Shown here: piece by piece, positions 1-8,098 of the stretch
How the letters are laid out: each line of letters starts with the position of its first letter
Numbering within the stretch: the first letter of the stretch is position 1
Source: Vicinamibacteria bacterium
GTDB lineage: Bacteria; Acidobacteriota; Vicinamibacteria; Vicinamibacterales; UBA2999
NCBI GenBank assembly: GCA_025938035.1
Contig: JAICQE010000038.1
Span: 1-27,555 of the forward strand
Length of the DNA stretch: 27,555 nt
Direction: 5' to 3'
Notes under the pieces: model-generated
Told to the model about the DNA's origin: nothing
Databases searched by the model: none
The model's input: the letters and a program-made list of their open reading frames with translations, nothing else
Position numbers and translations under genes: made by a program

Positions 1-522
1 ATGGTCCTGGTCGGGCGAATCGCACGGCCGCACGGTGTCCGTGGCCAGGTGATCGTGAATCCCGAGACCGATTTCGTCGACGAGCGGTTCGTGAGCGGCG
101 CCACGATGTGGGTGCGATCGGGCCGGGGCGAGGAGTCGCTGACGATCGCGTCGGCCCGCGTGCAGAACGGTCGTCCGGTAATCGGGTTCGAAGGATTCTC
201 GAGTATCGAGGACGTCGAGCGTCTTGCCGGCCTCGAGCTGCGGGTCCCTGAAGACTCGCTGCGGGTACTCGGCGAGGGTGTGTACTACCAGCATCAGCTG
301 GTTGGATGCGCCGTGGAAACCGTGGACGGTGTGCGCATCGGCGAGGTCACCCGCGTCGAGGGAGGAGCGGGAGGCAGCCTTCTTGCCGTGCGCGGACCCC
401 AGGGCGAAGTGCTGATTCCGTTCGCGCAGCATATCTGCGTGGAGATTGACGTCGCCGCGCGGCGCATCCGGATCGACCCGCCGGACGGGCTGCTGGAACT
501 GAACGAGAGAAAGAGATCGTGA
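1..522 (+). CDS. rimM: Ribosome maturation factor RimM
   Basis: RimM binds ribosomal protein S19 and assists late assembly of the 30S subunit head in the cytoplasm. The 173-residue product has the family layout: an N-terminal beta-barrel domain opening with [12 protein letters not shown] (residues 4-15) and a C-terminal PRC-barrel-like domain from about residue 95, with the VLIPF core near 135-139 and the DPPDGLLEL end typical of RimM. Length is normal (about 165-180). The ATG lies exactly at the first base of the window, so an upstream start a few codons earlier cannot be excluded and no ribosome binding site can be seen. The stop overlaps the GTG start of trmD by 4 bp, so the two are translationally coupled. 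rimM-trmD-rplS is the classical order. Identification is secure; only the start is uncertain. Confidence 0.95.
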   Translation: MVLVGRIARPHGVRGQVIVNPETDFVDERFVSGATMWVRSGRGEESLTIASARVQNGRPVIGFEGFSSIEDVERLAGLELRVPEDSLRVLGEGVYYQHQLVGCAVETVDGVRIGEVTRVEGGAGGSLLAVRGPQGEVLIPFAQHICVEIDVAARRIRIDPPDGLLELNERKRS

Positions 523-1262
523 TCCAGTTCGACGTCGTCACGATCTTCCCGCGGATGGTGCTCGCGGGACTGGCGGAGGGCGTAGTCAGCCGCGGAATCG
601 TACGCGGGCTCATCGATCTTGCCGTGCACGATCTGCGGGATCACACCGCTGACCGGCACCGCAGCGTCGACGACGTGCCCTACGGCGGCGGGCCCGGGAT
701 GGTGATGAAGCCGGAGCCGCTGGCACGCGCGGTTGAGAACATCCGTGCCACGCGCGGGGCGCCGGACGCGGTGGTGCTGCTGACGCCGCAGGGGCGTCCG
801 TTCCGGCAGTCAGAAGCGGAGCGGATGAGCCGGCTCTCGCATATCGTGCTGCTGTGCGGCCGATACGAGGGGATGGACGAGCGGGTGCGGGAGCTGGTCG
901 CGACCGACGAACTGTCCATCGGCGACTACGTGCTCAGTGGCGGAGAGCTGCCGGCGCTGGTCGTCATCGACGCGATCAGCCGGCTGATTCCAGGCGTGGT
1001 CGGCGATGAACAGTCGGTGGAGCAGGATTCGTTCGCCGGCGGGGTGCTCGATTACCCGCACTACACGCGGCCGGCCGAATTCGGCGGGCTGAAGGTGCCG
1101 GACGTGCTGCTGTCGGGGCATCACGCGGACGTCCGCCGGTGGCGCCGGAAGACGGCCCTGACGCGCACGCTCCAGCGGCGGCCGGATTTGCTGAACGACG
1201 CGGCGCTGAACGATGAAGACCGTGCGCTGTTGGATGAGATCAAGACGGAAAGTAGCAAGTAA
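519..1262 (+). CDS. trmD: tRNA (guanine(37)-N1)-methyltransferase TrmD
   Basis: TrmD methylates N1 of G37 next to the anticodon with S-adenosylmethionine, which prevents +1 frameshifting. The 247-residue protein shows the SPOUT trefoil-knot motifs: [13 protein letters not shown] (about residues 111-123), [20 protein letters not shown] (about 132-151, SAM site) and the C-terminal [11 protein letters not shown] segment (about 178-188) followed by [16 protein letters not shown] at 519 overlaps the rimM stop (GTGA), which fixes the start. Odd point: the last three codons before the stop, encoding Ser-Ser-Lys, already belong to the AAGT-rich repeat tract that fills the spacer before rplS, so the repeat reaches into the coding end. 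Essential single-copy gene in most bacteria. Confidence 0.97.
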   Translation: MIQFDVVTIFPRMVLAGLAEGVVSRGIVRGLIDLAVHDLRDHTADRHRSVDDVPYGGGPGMVMKPEPLARAVENIRATRGAPDAVVLLTPQGRPFRQSEAERMSRLSHIVLLCGRYEGMDERVRELVATDELSIGDYVLSGGELPALVVIDAISRLIPGVVGDEQSVEQDSFAGGVLDYPHYTRPAEFGGLKVPDVLLSGHHADVRRWRRKTALTRTLQRRPDLLNDAALNDEDRALLDEIKTESSK

Positions 1263-1341
1263 CAAGTTACAAGTGGCAAGTAAGTGAACAAGTGCTTGCC
1301 CACTTACTTGTAACTTGTGCCTTGGCAGTTGCAACTTGCAG
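1251..1341. repeat. Heptad CAAGT-word tract with mirrored arms, trmD-rplS spacer
   Basis: From the last codons of trmD to the rplS ribosome binding site almost all sequence is built of a CAAGT word recurring every 7 bp (word starts at 1256, 1263, 1270, 1277, then 1289). The second half is the reverse complement. A perfect 13-bp inverted repeat pairs 1262-1274 with 1306-1318, and an alternative 10-bp arm pairs 1277-1286 with 1301-1310; CAAGTGCTTG at 1289-1298 is itself palindromic. It has no T-run, so it is not a standard terminator. It could act as an intercistronic hairpin; the function is unknown. Confidence 0.85.
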
Positions 1342-1352
1342 GAGACGAGACA

Positions 1353-1697
1353 ATGAGTGCGATTGAGCTGGTCGAGAAGTCACAGCTGGCTGAGCGGCCT
1401 GCGATGAAATCCGGAGACACCGTGCGTGTCCACGTCAAGGTGCGCGAAGGCGACAAGGAACGCATCCAGATCTTCGAGGGGATCGTGATCGGGCTGCATC
1501 GCGGCGGCGCGCGTTCGTCGTTTACCGTGCGCAAGGTCTCCTTCGGACAGGGCGTGGAGCGCATCTTCCCGCTCCATTCGCCGACGATCGCGAAAGTCGA
1601 TCTCGTCCGCTCGGCCCGTGTCCGCCGCGCCAAGCTGTACTTCCTCCGCGAGCTGAAGGGGAAGGCCGCGAGGATGAAGGAGACCAAGAAGGCCTGA
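1353..1697 (+). CDS. rplS: 50S ribosomal protein L19
   Basis: L19 sits at the 30S-50S interface of the ribosome. The 114-residue product has the family signature: [21 protein letters not shown], the [11 protein letters not shown] stretch, then [12 protein letters not shown] and [12 protein letters not shown] near the C terminus, at normal length (about 110-120). An in-frame GTG at 1317 would add 12 residues, but those are encoded by the heptad repeat. ATG at 1353 has AGGAG at 1340-1344 at good spacing and gives the usual [13 protein letters not shown] N terminus, so it was chosen. It is the third gene of the rimM-trmD-rplS order, followed after 16 bp by rnhB. Confidence 0.97.
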   Translation: MSAIELVEKSQLAERPAMKSGDTVRVHVKVREGDKERIQIFEGIVIGLHRGGARSSFTVRKVSFGQGVERIFPLHSPTIAKVDLVRSARVRRAKLYFLRELKGKAARMKETKKA

Positions 1698-1713
1698 GCC
1701 GGGGAGCACGTCC

Positions 1714-2364
1714 ATGGTTCGGGTACGAGCCATGCGGACCCTCGAGAACGCCATGCGGCGTTGGGGGTTCTATCGCGTTGCCGGGTGCGACGAAGTGGGA
1801 CGCGGCTGCCTGGCCGGTCCCGTCGTCGCCGGTGCCGTGATCCTCGATCCGGACCGTTACATTCCCCGCCTTGCCGATTCGAAAACCGTCACCGCGCTCG
1901 AGCGTGAACGTCTCTACGACCTGATTACGAGGAAGGCGCTGGCGTGGTCGGTGGCCGCGGTGCAGCCCGAGGAAATCGACGTGCTGAACATTCACCGCGC
2001 CTCGCTGGAGGCGATGCGCCGCGCGGTCATGGCGATTGCCCCGCTGCCCGACATGATCATCGTGGACGCGTTCCGCATTCCCGAACTGCAGATCGCCCAG
2101 CGTGGCGTGCCGAAGGGTGACCGGCGATGTGCAGCGATCGCCGCCGCCTCGATCGTGGCCAAGGTCACGCGCGATCGCGAGATGCTGGTCCAGCATGCCA
2201 GCGATCCGCGTTATGGCTACGCCCATCACAAGGGATACGCCACGGCCGAGCATCTGGCCGCCGTCGCGCGCTACGGCTACTCGCCGCTGCACCGCCGATC
2301 GTTCAAACCGCAGAGCAGCCTGTTTGATACGATGGAGTTCCCACCCTCTGCTGAATTCGAGTGA
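1714..2364 (+). CDS. rnhB: Ribonuclease HII
   Basis: RNase HII cleaves RNA in RNA-DNA hybrids and starts ribonucleotide excision repair by nicking 5' of single embedded ribonucleotides. The 216-residue protein carries the diagnostic CDEVGRGCLAGPVVAGAV motif near residues 24-41 (catalytic Asp and Glu), a third acidic residue in MIIVDAF (about 112-118) and the fourth in AKVTRDREM, with YGYAHHKGYAT following as in the family. ATG at 1714 has a GGGGAG box about 8 bp upstream; a second in-frame ATG at 1732 is possible. rnhB after rplS is a widespread arrangement. The 44-bp spacer downstream leads to the TPR gene and shows no obvious terminator. Confidence 0.96.
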   Translation: MVRVRAMRTLENAMRRWGFYRVAGCDEVGRGCLAGPVVAGAVILDPDRYIPRLADSKTVTALERERLYDLITRKALAWSVAAVQPEEIDVLNIHRASLEAMRRAVMAIAPLPDMIIVDAFRIPELQIAQRGVPKGDRRCAAIAAASIVAKVTRDREMLVQHASDPRYGYAHHKGYATAEHLAAVARYGYSPLHRRSFKPQSSLFDTMEFPPSAEFE

Positions 2365-2408
2365 CGGCACGTCCCGTACCCGGCCGCGTGTCATGAGGGG
2401 CGTTCATC

Positions 2409-4364
2409 GTGTCGATTGATCGCGAAACAGCGCTTCGACAGGCAGAGAAGCTGCACCACGAGGGCAAGCTCGATCTTGCCATCGCTGCGTACGCGCGCCT
2501 GGTCGAGGCGCAGCCGCGTGACTGGAACACGATGAATACGCTCGGCGATTTATACCTGCGCGCCGGCGACGTGGAGCGCGGCGTCGCCCAGTTCGTGCAG
2601 ATCGCGGATCACCTCTTCAGCGAGGGTTTCTTCCCCAAAGCCGCGGCGCTCTATAAGAAAACGCTGAAGGCGAAGCCGGACCACGAGCACACACTGCTGC
2701 GGCTCGCCGAGATCGCCGCCAGCCAGGAGCTGCTCGCTGATGCGCGGACGTACCTGCGCAAGCTCTGGGAGTTGCGCAGCGAACGCGGCGACGAACGGGG
2801 AGCCGCGGACTGTCTGGTCCGCCTGGCGACGCTCCCCCAGGCGGACACCGAGACGGTCCTGACGGCAGCACGAGTGTCGAGAGCGCTCGGTGATACCGAG
2901 CAGGCGGCCGCGCTGTTTCGCATGGCGGCGGCGGAGCTGCAGAAGGCCGGGCGCGACGGCGCCGCCCTGGACGCGCTGACGCAGGTCATGGCGCTTCAGC
3001 CCTCCGACACGGCGTTGCGACGCGACCTGGTGGGGCGGTATGTGACAGCAGGACAACTGGAGCGTGTCGGACAGCTGCTCGACGCGGAGACGGCGGGCAG
3101 CGAGCCCGACCTGCTGTTCGCACTCGGGCAGATCGAGCTGTCGAGGAAGGATGACGGAGCGGCGTGCGCAGCGCTGACGAGGTTTATCACTGTCGCCACC
3201 GAACGTTCGGCAGATGTGCTGCGCCTCGCGGGAGAGCTCGGGCGCGCCGGAGACGCACAGCGTGCCTTCACGCTCAGTGAGATCGTGGTCGACGATGCCG
3301 TGCTGCGGAGCGACTGGGACAGGGCCATCGACGTGCTGCAGCAGTTCCTTGTCCACGGGCCGCACATACCGGCGCTGGTCAAGCTCGTGCAGGTTGCCGG
3401 CGATGCCGGGCACGAGGATGTGCTGCAGGAGTCGCGCGAGCGGCTGGCGGACGCGTACCTCGAAAACGGATCGGCGCCTGAAGCGCGTTACGTTGCCGAG
3501 CTGCTGTTCGAGGCCGCGCCGGAGTCGGCGGTGCATGCAGCGCGATTGCGCCGTGCGCTCGAAATGGCCGGTGTAGAGGACCCTGATGCAGCCGTGCAGG
3601 CACTACGGGCACGCCTCGGCGCGGAACCGGCTGTCGCCGTCGCGCCGCCAGAGCCGGAGCTCGCGGTCGCCGTCGAGGAAATCGCCGTCGAGGAGATCGT
3701 CGAAATCGACGCTGACGTTGATACGCCTGCATTCACCATCAGCGCAGTTGACGACGATGTGCTCGACCTTGGCGCCGTACCGGACGTGCAACGCCCGGCG
3801 GAGGTGCTGCGCGTCAGCGAGGTGGCGAATCAGCCGGTGGAGATCGATCTCAGCGACGCCCTGTCCGCGCTCGGCGGGTCCGCCGCGGCTTCCGCTGCCG
3901 CCGGCCGGCCGGCCGCAGGGGCAAGTCTCGAAGCCATTTTCGAGGCGATGCGGCCGCGCGGCGCGGACTACCGGACGGTCGCCGAAGGCGCCGAGCTGTA
4001 CGAACGCGGACTGCGGCGGCTCGAGGACGGGGAGATCCGCGATGGTCTCGCCGACCTCGCTGAGGCAGCGCGTGTACCCGCCTTCCGCTTTCCGGCCGCG
4101 TCACGCCTCGGGCGCGAGTACGTCGCCCGGGGACACGCCCACGCAGGTATCGAATGGCTGGAGCGGGCCGCGGAAATGCCCGCGCCGAGCCGGGATGCCG
4201 GGCTCGCGGTGCTGTACGACCTCGGCGTGGCGCTCAACGCCGTCGGCGAGAGCACACGGGCCCTGGCGGTGATGATGGAACTCGAAGCGGACGAGCCGAA
4301 CTACCGCGACGTCCGGCAGCGGCTCCAGGTGCTGGCGCGCGCCGAGAAAGAGCGGCGCGGATGA
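2409..4364 (+). CDS. Large tetratricopeptide-repeat protein with acidic linker
   Basis: A 651-residue soluble protein with no signal peptide. Residues about 1-395 read as successive helical TPR-like units (for example the EGKLDLAIAAYARLVEAQP and FPKAAALYKKTLKAKPDHEHTL stretches). Residues about 407-463 form a Pro/Val/Glu/Asp-rich acidic linker, followed by an Ala/Gly-rich low-complexity piece (about 485-505). A second TPR block (about 525-645) begins after a short LEAIFEAMR helix. Such proteins are protein-interaction scaffolds; no enzymatic motif is visible and the partner is unknown. GTG at 2409 is preceded by a GAGGGG box. The stop overlaps the ATG of the next gene by 4 bp (ATGA), so both are probably made together. 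Confidence 0.85.
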   Translation: MSIDRETALRQAEKLHHEGKLDLAIAAYARLVEAQPRDWNTMNTLGDLYLRAGDVERGVAQFVQIADHLFSEGFFPKAAALYKKTLKAKPDHEHTLLRLAEIAASQELLADARTYLRKLWELRSERGDERGAADCLVRLATLPQADTETVLTAARVSRALGDTEQAAALFRMAAAELQKAGRDGAALDALTQVMALQPSDTALRRDLVGRYVTAGQLERVGQLLDAETAGSEPDLLFALGQIELSRKDDGAACAALTRFITVATERSADVLRLAGELGRAGDAQRAFTLSEIVVDDAVLRSDWDRAIDVLQQFLVHGPHIPALVKLVQVAGDAGHEDVLQESRERLADAYLENGSAPEARYVAELLFEAAPESAVHAARLRRALEMAGVEDPDAAVQALRARLGAEPAVAVAPPEPELAVAVEEIAVEEIVEIDADVDTPAFTISAVDDDVLDLGAVPDVQRPAEVLRVSEVANQPVEIDLSDALSALGGSAAASAAAGRPAAGASLEAIFEAMRPRGADYRTVAEGAELYERGLRRLEDGEIRDGLADLAEAARVPAFRFPAASRLGREYVARGHAHAGIEWLERAAEMPAPSRDAGLAVLYDLGVALNAVGESTRALAVMMELEADEPNYRDVRQRLQVLARAEKERRG

Positions 4365-4633
4365 TCCGGCTCCTCCTGATCATCTTCTTCCTCGAAGTCG
4401 GTCTCGTGCTGGCGGTGGCGCCGTGGTCGGCGTACTGGGAGCGGAACTATTTCGCGGGGCTGATCCCGGCGCTCCACGCCGTGATCACCAACTCGTTTTT
4501 CCGCGGGGCCGTCTCCGGACTCGGCGTGGTCAACCTAGCCGCGGCGATCGCGGAGCTGCGGTCACTGGTCTCGGCTCGCCGCACGCACCGGCAGGTCGTC
4601 CGGATCCACCAGGCGCCTGCCGTCGAGGAGTGA
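4361..4633 (+). CDS. Small two-helix membrane protein, unknown function
   Basis: A 90-residue protein with a hydrophobic N-terminal segment (about residues 3-22, ending before PWSAYWERNYF) and a second hydrophobic stretch (about 31-66), then a basic cytoplasmic-looking tail (SARRTHRQVVRIHQAP). I do not recognise a named family. The ATG at 4361 overlaps the TPR gene stop in the ATGA arrangement and gives a start directly before the membrane segment. The longer in-frame extension back to 4154 would run antiphase through the TPR gene and is rejected. The overlap suggests joint function with the TPR protein, for instance as its membrane anchor; that is inference. Seven bp separate it from the next gene. 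Confidence 0.75.
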   Translation: MIRLLLIIFFLEVGLVLAVAPWSAYWERNYFAGLIPALHAVITNSFFRGAVSGLGVVNLAAAIAELRSLVSARRTHRQVVRIHQAPAVEE

Positions 4634-4640
4634 GGTCGGG

Positions 4641-5288
4641 ATGCGTCCCGTGATCTGCATGATCACGGACGGGCGGCTGGCCGCTGTCGCCGGTGCGGAC
4701 GCGCTCGTCGAGCGTGTCGCGGCGGCTGCCCGCGCCGGCGTGGACCTCATTCAAATTCGTGAGCCTGCGGCTGACGATCGACTGCTGGCCGCGGTGGTCC
4801 GTGATTGCGTCGCGGCTGTGCGCGGAACGCCCGCGCGCGTGATCGTCAACGATCGGCTGGACGTCGCGCTGGCCGGCGGCGCCCATGGCCTGCACCTGAA
4901 GAGCGCTTCATATGCGGCGGCGCGCGTTCGGCCCATCGTGCCGGACGGGTTCCTGCTCGGCCGATCCGTCCACAGCATGGATGAGGCGATCCGGGCCGGC
5001 GCCGGAGTCGACTACCTGATTTTCGGAACGGTGTTTCGAACACCTTCGAAGCCGGAATCGACGCCGGCGGGACCAGCGGCGCTCGCCGAGGTGGTTCGCA
5101 CGACGCGGATACCCGTGCTTGCGGTCGGCGGAGTCACAGTCGAGACCGCCGGCCTGGTCGCTCGAACCGGAGCCGCCGGCGTCGCGGCGATCGGCCAGTT
5201 CGCCGATCGTGCGCCGGCTGCGCTGACGTCAGTCGTGGAATCGTTCACGCGTGCGTTTGACGGACCGCAAAACCGGACCCTAACATGA
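4641..5288 (+). CDS. thiE: Thiamine phosphate synthase family protein (ThiE/TenI-like)
   Basis: A 215-residue TIM-barrel protein. ThiE joins HMP pyrophosphate and thiazole phosphate into thiamine phosphate; the related TenI is a thiazole tautomerase. Visible motifs: VDLIQIREP (about 34-42, normally QLREK), VIVNDRLDVALAGGAHGLHL (about 67-86, metal and pyrophosphate binding Asp), GRSVHS (about 106-111), YLIFGTVFRTPSKP (about 124-137) and IPVLAVGGV near 168-176. The catalytic Lys of the usual REK is Pro here, and the Arg-for-Pro in VFRT is atypical, so TenI-like activity or an altered ThiE is possible. No other thi gene is in the window. The stop overlaps the next start by 4 bp (ATGA). Family certain, exact role moderately sure. 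Confidence 0.8.
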   Translation: MRPVICMITDGRLAAVAGADALVERVAAAARAGVDLIQIREPAADDRLLAAVVRDCVAAVRGTPARVIVNDRLDVALAGGAHGLHLKSASYAAARVRPIVPDGFLLGRSVHSMDEAIRAGAGVDYLIFGTVFRTPSKPESTPAGPAALAEVVRTTRIPVLAVGGVTVETAGLVARTGAAGVAAIGQFADRAPAALTSVVESFTRAFDGPQNRTLT

Positions 5289-6058
5289 CGAGTGTGGAAG
5301 GCACGCTTCGTACACCGCTCGTCGATTACTTCCGCCGCGGCGAGGCCCCGCTCGACGTCCGCATGCTCGCCGCGCGCGGGGTACTGGCGCCGCGCGCGCA
5401 CGAACAGCTGGAGTTACTGGTCCTTCTGCTGAAGGACTCCGACGCCGACGTCTCGGCCGCGGCGGCGGCGACGCTGGAATCTATTCCGGTGGATGCCCTG
5501 GGCGCGTTTCTGGCCAGGGCCGACGTCAGCGCCGAACTGCGGTCGTTCTTTGCAGCCCGCGGTGTAAACGCGGCGGCCGCTCCGGCGCCGGGTGACGAGC
5601 CGCTGATCGACACCGCACCGGAACCGCCGGCGGCGCCGGAGAACGAAGACTCGCAGTCAACACTGCAGCGGATCGCGGCGATGACCGTCGCCCAGCGCAT
5701 CGGCGTGGCGATGAAAGGCTCGCGCGAGGAACGGGCGATTCTGATTCGCGATCCCAACAAGATCGTCGCGGTGGCGGTGCTCGGCAGCCCGAAGATGACG
5801 GAGACGGAGATCGAGGGCATCGCCAAGATGGCCAGCATCTCCGACGAGATCCTGCGCATGATCGCCAATAACCGGGCGTGGACGAAGCGCTACGGGATCA
5901 TCGCCGCGCTCGCCAGGAACCCGAAGACGCCGGTGGCGATTTCGATGAATCTGCTGGCACGGCTGACGGAAAAGGATCTGCGATCGATTTCGGCGGACAG
6001 GAACGTCCCGGAAATACTGCGAATCACGGCACGGCAGAAGATCGTCTTGAACAAATAG
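5285..6058 (+). CDS. Hypothetical helical-repeat (HEAT-like) protein
   Basis: A 257-residue soluble protein without recognised catalytic motifs. Residues 1-95 are Ala/Leu-rich helices. A Pro/Ala/Glu linker (about 96-122) leads to a conserved-looking C-terminal half (about 123-257) with repeated short helices: MTVAQRIGVAMKGSREERAILIRDPNKIVAVAVLGSPKMTETEI, then WTKRYGIIAALARNPKTPVAISMNLL. Repeated short statements of the form RDPN..VA, KNPKTP and SADRNVPE..R resemble HEAT-like repeats seen in hypothetical proteins of Acidobacteria and Deltaproteobacteria. It is translationally coupled to thiE by an ATGA overlap, although nothing connects it to thiamine. Its stop is 2 bp from the stop of the convergent gene at 6061, so there is no separate bidirectional terminator between them. 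Confidence 0.75.
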   Translation: MTSVEGTLRTPLVDYFRRGEAPLDVRMLAARGVLAPRAHEQLELLVLLLKDSDADVSAAAAATLESIPVDALGAFLARADVSAELRSFFAARGVNAAAAPAPGDEPLIDTAPEPPAAPENEDSQSTLQRIAAMTVAQRIGVAMKGSREERAILIRDPNKIVAVAVLGSPKMTETEIEGIAKMASISDEILRMIANNRAWTKRYGIIAALARNPKTPVAISMNLLARLTEKDLRSISADRNVPEILRITARQKIVLNK

Positions 6059-6060
6059 CG

Positions 6061-6378
6061 TCAGGGTTTCTTCGTCGCCCTCCGCTCCCTCCGTACTTTT
6101 TCACGTTTCCACTTTTCCACTTTTCCACTTTTCGCCCTCCCCCATTCGCGCGACATCTCGGCGAGGCCCTCCATGTAGACGTGCGCTTTGGCGCGGATGT
6201 CTTCATCGGGCAGCGATTTCAAAAGCTCGATCGCGTGGGCGAAGTCGTTGTCGATCGTCTGGCGGGACGTCTTGAAGTAGATCTGACGGATTTCCGCCAG
6301 GGCGGATGCGGGATCCGGCCGGCCCGCAGTCATCGCCTTCAGCGGCACGAAGCCGGCCGCGCGGCGATCGTCAGCCAT
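6061..6378 (-). CDS. Small hypothetical protein with repeat-encoded basic tail
   Basis: A 105-residue protein, start overlapping the polX stop by 8 bp. Residues 1-75 contain a plausible amphipathic helical domain (ASALAEIRQIYFKTSRQTIDN.., AHAIELLKSLPDEDIRAKAHVYMEGLAEM). I do not recognise the family, but the composition looks genuinely coding. The last 30 residues are Lys/Arg-rich and partly encoded by an 8-bp tandem word (AAAAGTGG on this strand), giving the SGKVEKWKREKV segment. The repeat probably entered the 3' end and altered or extended the original C terminus. Likely co-transcribed with polX and the GHMP kinase. Confidence 0.65.
   Translation of the reverse strand: MADDRRAAGFVPLKAMTAGRPDPASALAEIRQIYFKTSRQTIDNDFAHAIELLKSLPDEDIRAKAHVYMEGLAEMSREWGRAKSGKVEKWKREKVRRERRATKKP
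6093..6132. repeat. Period-8 CCACTTTT word tract inside a gene end
   Basis: Three perfect head-to-tail copies of CCACTTTT at 6109-6116, 6117-6124 and 6125-6132, preceded by two degenerate copies (about 6093-6108). The tract lies within the last 24 codons of the minus-strand gene at 6061-6378, where it encodes a basic tail. Because the period is 8 bp the reading frame shifts with each copy, so the protein sequence is not itself repeated. It resembles the other word tracts in the window but has its own word and no mirrored arm. Confidence 0.85.
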
Positions 6379-8098
6379 GTGCGCCCTGGTTTCGCCGCAG
6401 CATCCCGCGCAGCTCGACGAGGCCCCTCGTATTCAGGATGTCGTCAGGAGAGGCCCAGGCCCGGCGCGCCATGTGTACGCCCCAGCGCAGGTTCGCCAGC
6501 GCCGCGACCGAGTGGGCGTCGGTCGAGACCACGAGCCGTACGCCGCGCTCACGCGCCAGCCGGGCGTGCGCGTCGCTCAGGTCGAGGCGTGCCGTCTGCG
6601 CGTTGATCTCGAGCGCCACGCCCAGGCGGGCCGCGGCGGCGGTCAGCAGGTCCATGTTCACGCGCGCCGGCTCCCGTCTGAGGAGCAGGCGGCCGGTCGG
6701 GTGCCCGAGCACATCGACCCATGGGCACTCGATCGCGCGCAGCAGCCGGTCGGTCATCTGCGGCTCTTCCTGTCCGAAATGTGAATGGACCGAGGCCACC
6801 ACCCAGTCGAGCTGCGCGAGGCAGTCGTGCGACAGGTCGAGTGTGCCGTCGGCGAGGATGTCGCACTCGATGCCGGCCAGCAGGGTGAGCCCTTCGTAGC
6901 GGCCGTTCAATGCCCGCACCCGCGCGGCGTGCTCCAGCGCGCGCGATTCGTTGAGGCCATTGGACATCGCCATGGCTTTACTGTGATCGGTGATGGCGAT
7001 GTACTCGTGGCCAAGCCGTTGGGCGGCCGCGGCCATGCTGTCCAGATCGTCGCGCCCATCCGTCGCGGTGGTGTGCATGTGCAGATCGCCCCGCACGTCT
7101 TCGAGCGTGACGAGGCGGGGAAGGGCGCCGCGGCTTGCGGCCTCGATCTCGCCGCGGTTCTCTCGCAGTTCCGGCGCAACCCAGTCGAGCCCGAGTGCCT
7201 GGTAAATGCTCTCCTCCGAGTCGCCGGCGATGCGGCGGTCGTCCTCGACGCGATAGAGACCGTACTCGTTCAGCTTGAGCCCGCGCTGAACGGCGCGATC
7301 CCGGATCACGATGTTGTGCGCTTTCGAGCCGGTGAAATACTGCATCGCGGCACCGCGGCTTTCGGGCGGAACCAGCCGCAGGTCGGCCTGATAGCCGCCG
7401 TGCAGACGCACGCTCGACTTCGTGTCGCCGTGGCCGAGTACTCGCTCGACGCGCGGGTGCTGCAGCAGCATGTCCATGAGAACCGGTTCCCCGCCCACGG
7501 CGAGGATGTCGATGTCGCCGCACGTTTCGCAGCCGCGGCGCACGCTGCCGACCGGGATGAAGTCGACCGCCGGCGCGCGCTCGCGCAGGTAGGCAACGAG
7601 CTCGGCGGACACCGCCGCGGTATCGGCAAGCAGATGGCGGCCGGTGTCCTTCTCGCGGTCTTCGATCGCCTTCAGAATCAGCGCTTCCTTCTTCGGCCCC
7701 ATGCCCTTCAGCGACCGCAGCCGGCCGTCGCGGGCGGCGGCCGCCAGCGCATCCATCGAGCTGATGTTCAGGGCCGAGTAGAGCAGCGCCACCGTCTTGG
7801 GGCCGACCCCCTGCAGGCGCAGCAGTTCGAGAATCGTCTTGGGAAATTCGGCCAGAAGTTCCTGGTGATAAGCGGAGGCTCCCGAGGCCGTCAGCTCACG
7901 GATCCGGCCAGCCAGGTCTTTCCCGATGCCGGGGATTTCGCGGAGCTGCTGATCCTCGAGGCGGGCCACCGCCTCGGGCCACGCGGCGATCGTCTCGCTC
8001 GCCGATCGATATGCGCGAATCTTGAATGCGTTCTCGCCTTTGATTTCGAGCAGGTCGGCGATTTCGCCGAGTACCTGCGCGACGGCTCGGTTATCCAC
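6371..8098 (-). CDS. polX: DNA polymerase X with PHP 3'-5' exonuclease domain
   Basis: Bacterial PolX fills short gaps in base-excision repair and has a metal-dependent 3'-5' exonuclease/AP-endonuclease PHP domain. The 575 residues match the family. Helix-hairpin-helix motifs are at about 54-66 (REIPGIGKDLAGRI), 95-106 (LQGVGPKTVALL) and 130-142. The palm domain has GSVRRGCETCGDIDILAV (184-201), with catalytic Asp195 and Asp197 and the third Asp239 in YQADLRLVPP. The linker contains YFTGSKAHN. The C-terminal PHP domain runs from about 335, with DLHMHTTATDGRDD (338-351), ITDHS (369-373), GIECDIL (409-415), SVHSHFG (436-442), LGHPTGR (464-470) and STDAHS (525-530), all metal ligands kept. The start overlaps the GHMP kinase stop by 8 bp. 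A shortened paralogue lies at 20904-22193. Confidence 0.96.
   Translation of the reverse strand: MDNRAVAQVLGEIADLLEIKGENAFKIRAYRSASETIAAWPEAVARLEDQQLREIPGIGKDLAGRIRELTASGASAYHQELLAEFPKTILELLRLQGVGPKTVALLYSALNISSMDALAAAARDGRLRSLKGMGPKKEALILKAIEDREKDTGRHLLADTAAVSAELVAYLRERAPAVDFIPVGSVRRGCETCGDIDILAVGGEPVLMDMLLQHPRVERVLGHGDTKSSVRLHGGYQADLRLVPPESRGAAMQYFTGSKAHNIVIRDRAVQRGLKLNEYGLYRVEDDRRIAGDSEESIYQALGLDWVAPELRENRGEIEAASRGALPRLVTLEDVRGDLHMHTTATDGRDDLDSMAAAAQRLGHEYIAITDHSKAMAMSNGLNESRALEHAARVRALNGRYEGLTLLAGIECDILADGTLDLSHDCLAQLDWVVASVHSHFGQEEPQMTDRLLRAIECPWVDVLGHPTGRLLLRREPARVNMDLLTAAAARLGVALEINAQTARLDLSDAHARLARERGVRLVVSTDAHSVAALANLRWGVHMARRAWASPDDILNTRGLVELRGMLRRNQGAHG

Noticed and set aside
1256..1310. 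CRISPR-like repeat between trmD and rplS
   Set aside because: Units are 7 bp with no spacers of constant length, and there are no cas genes in the window.
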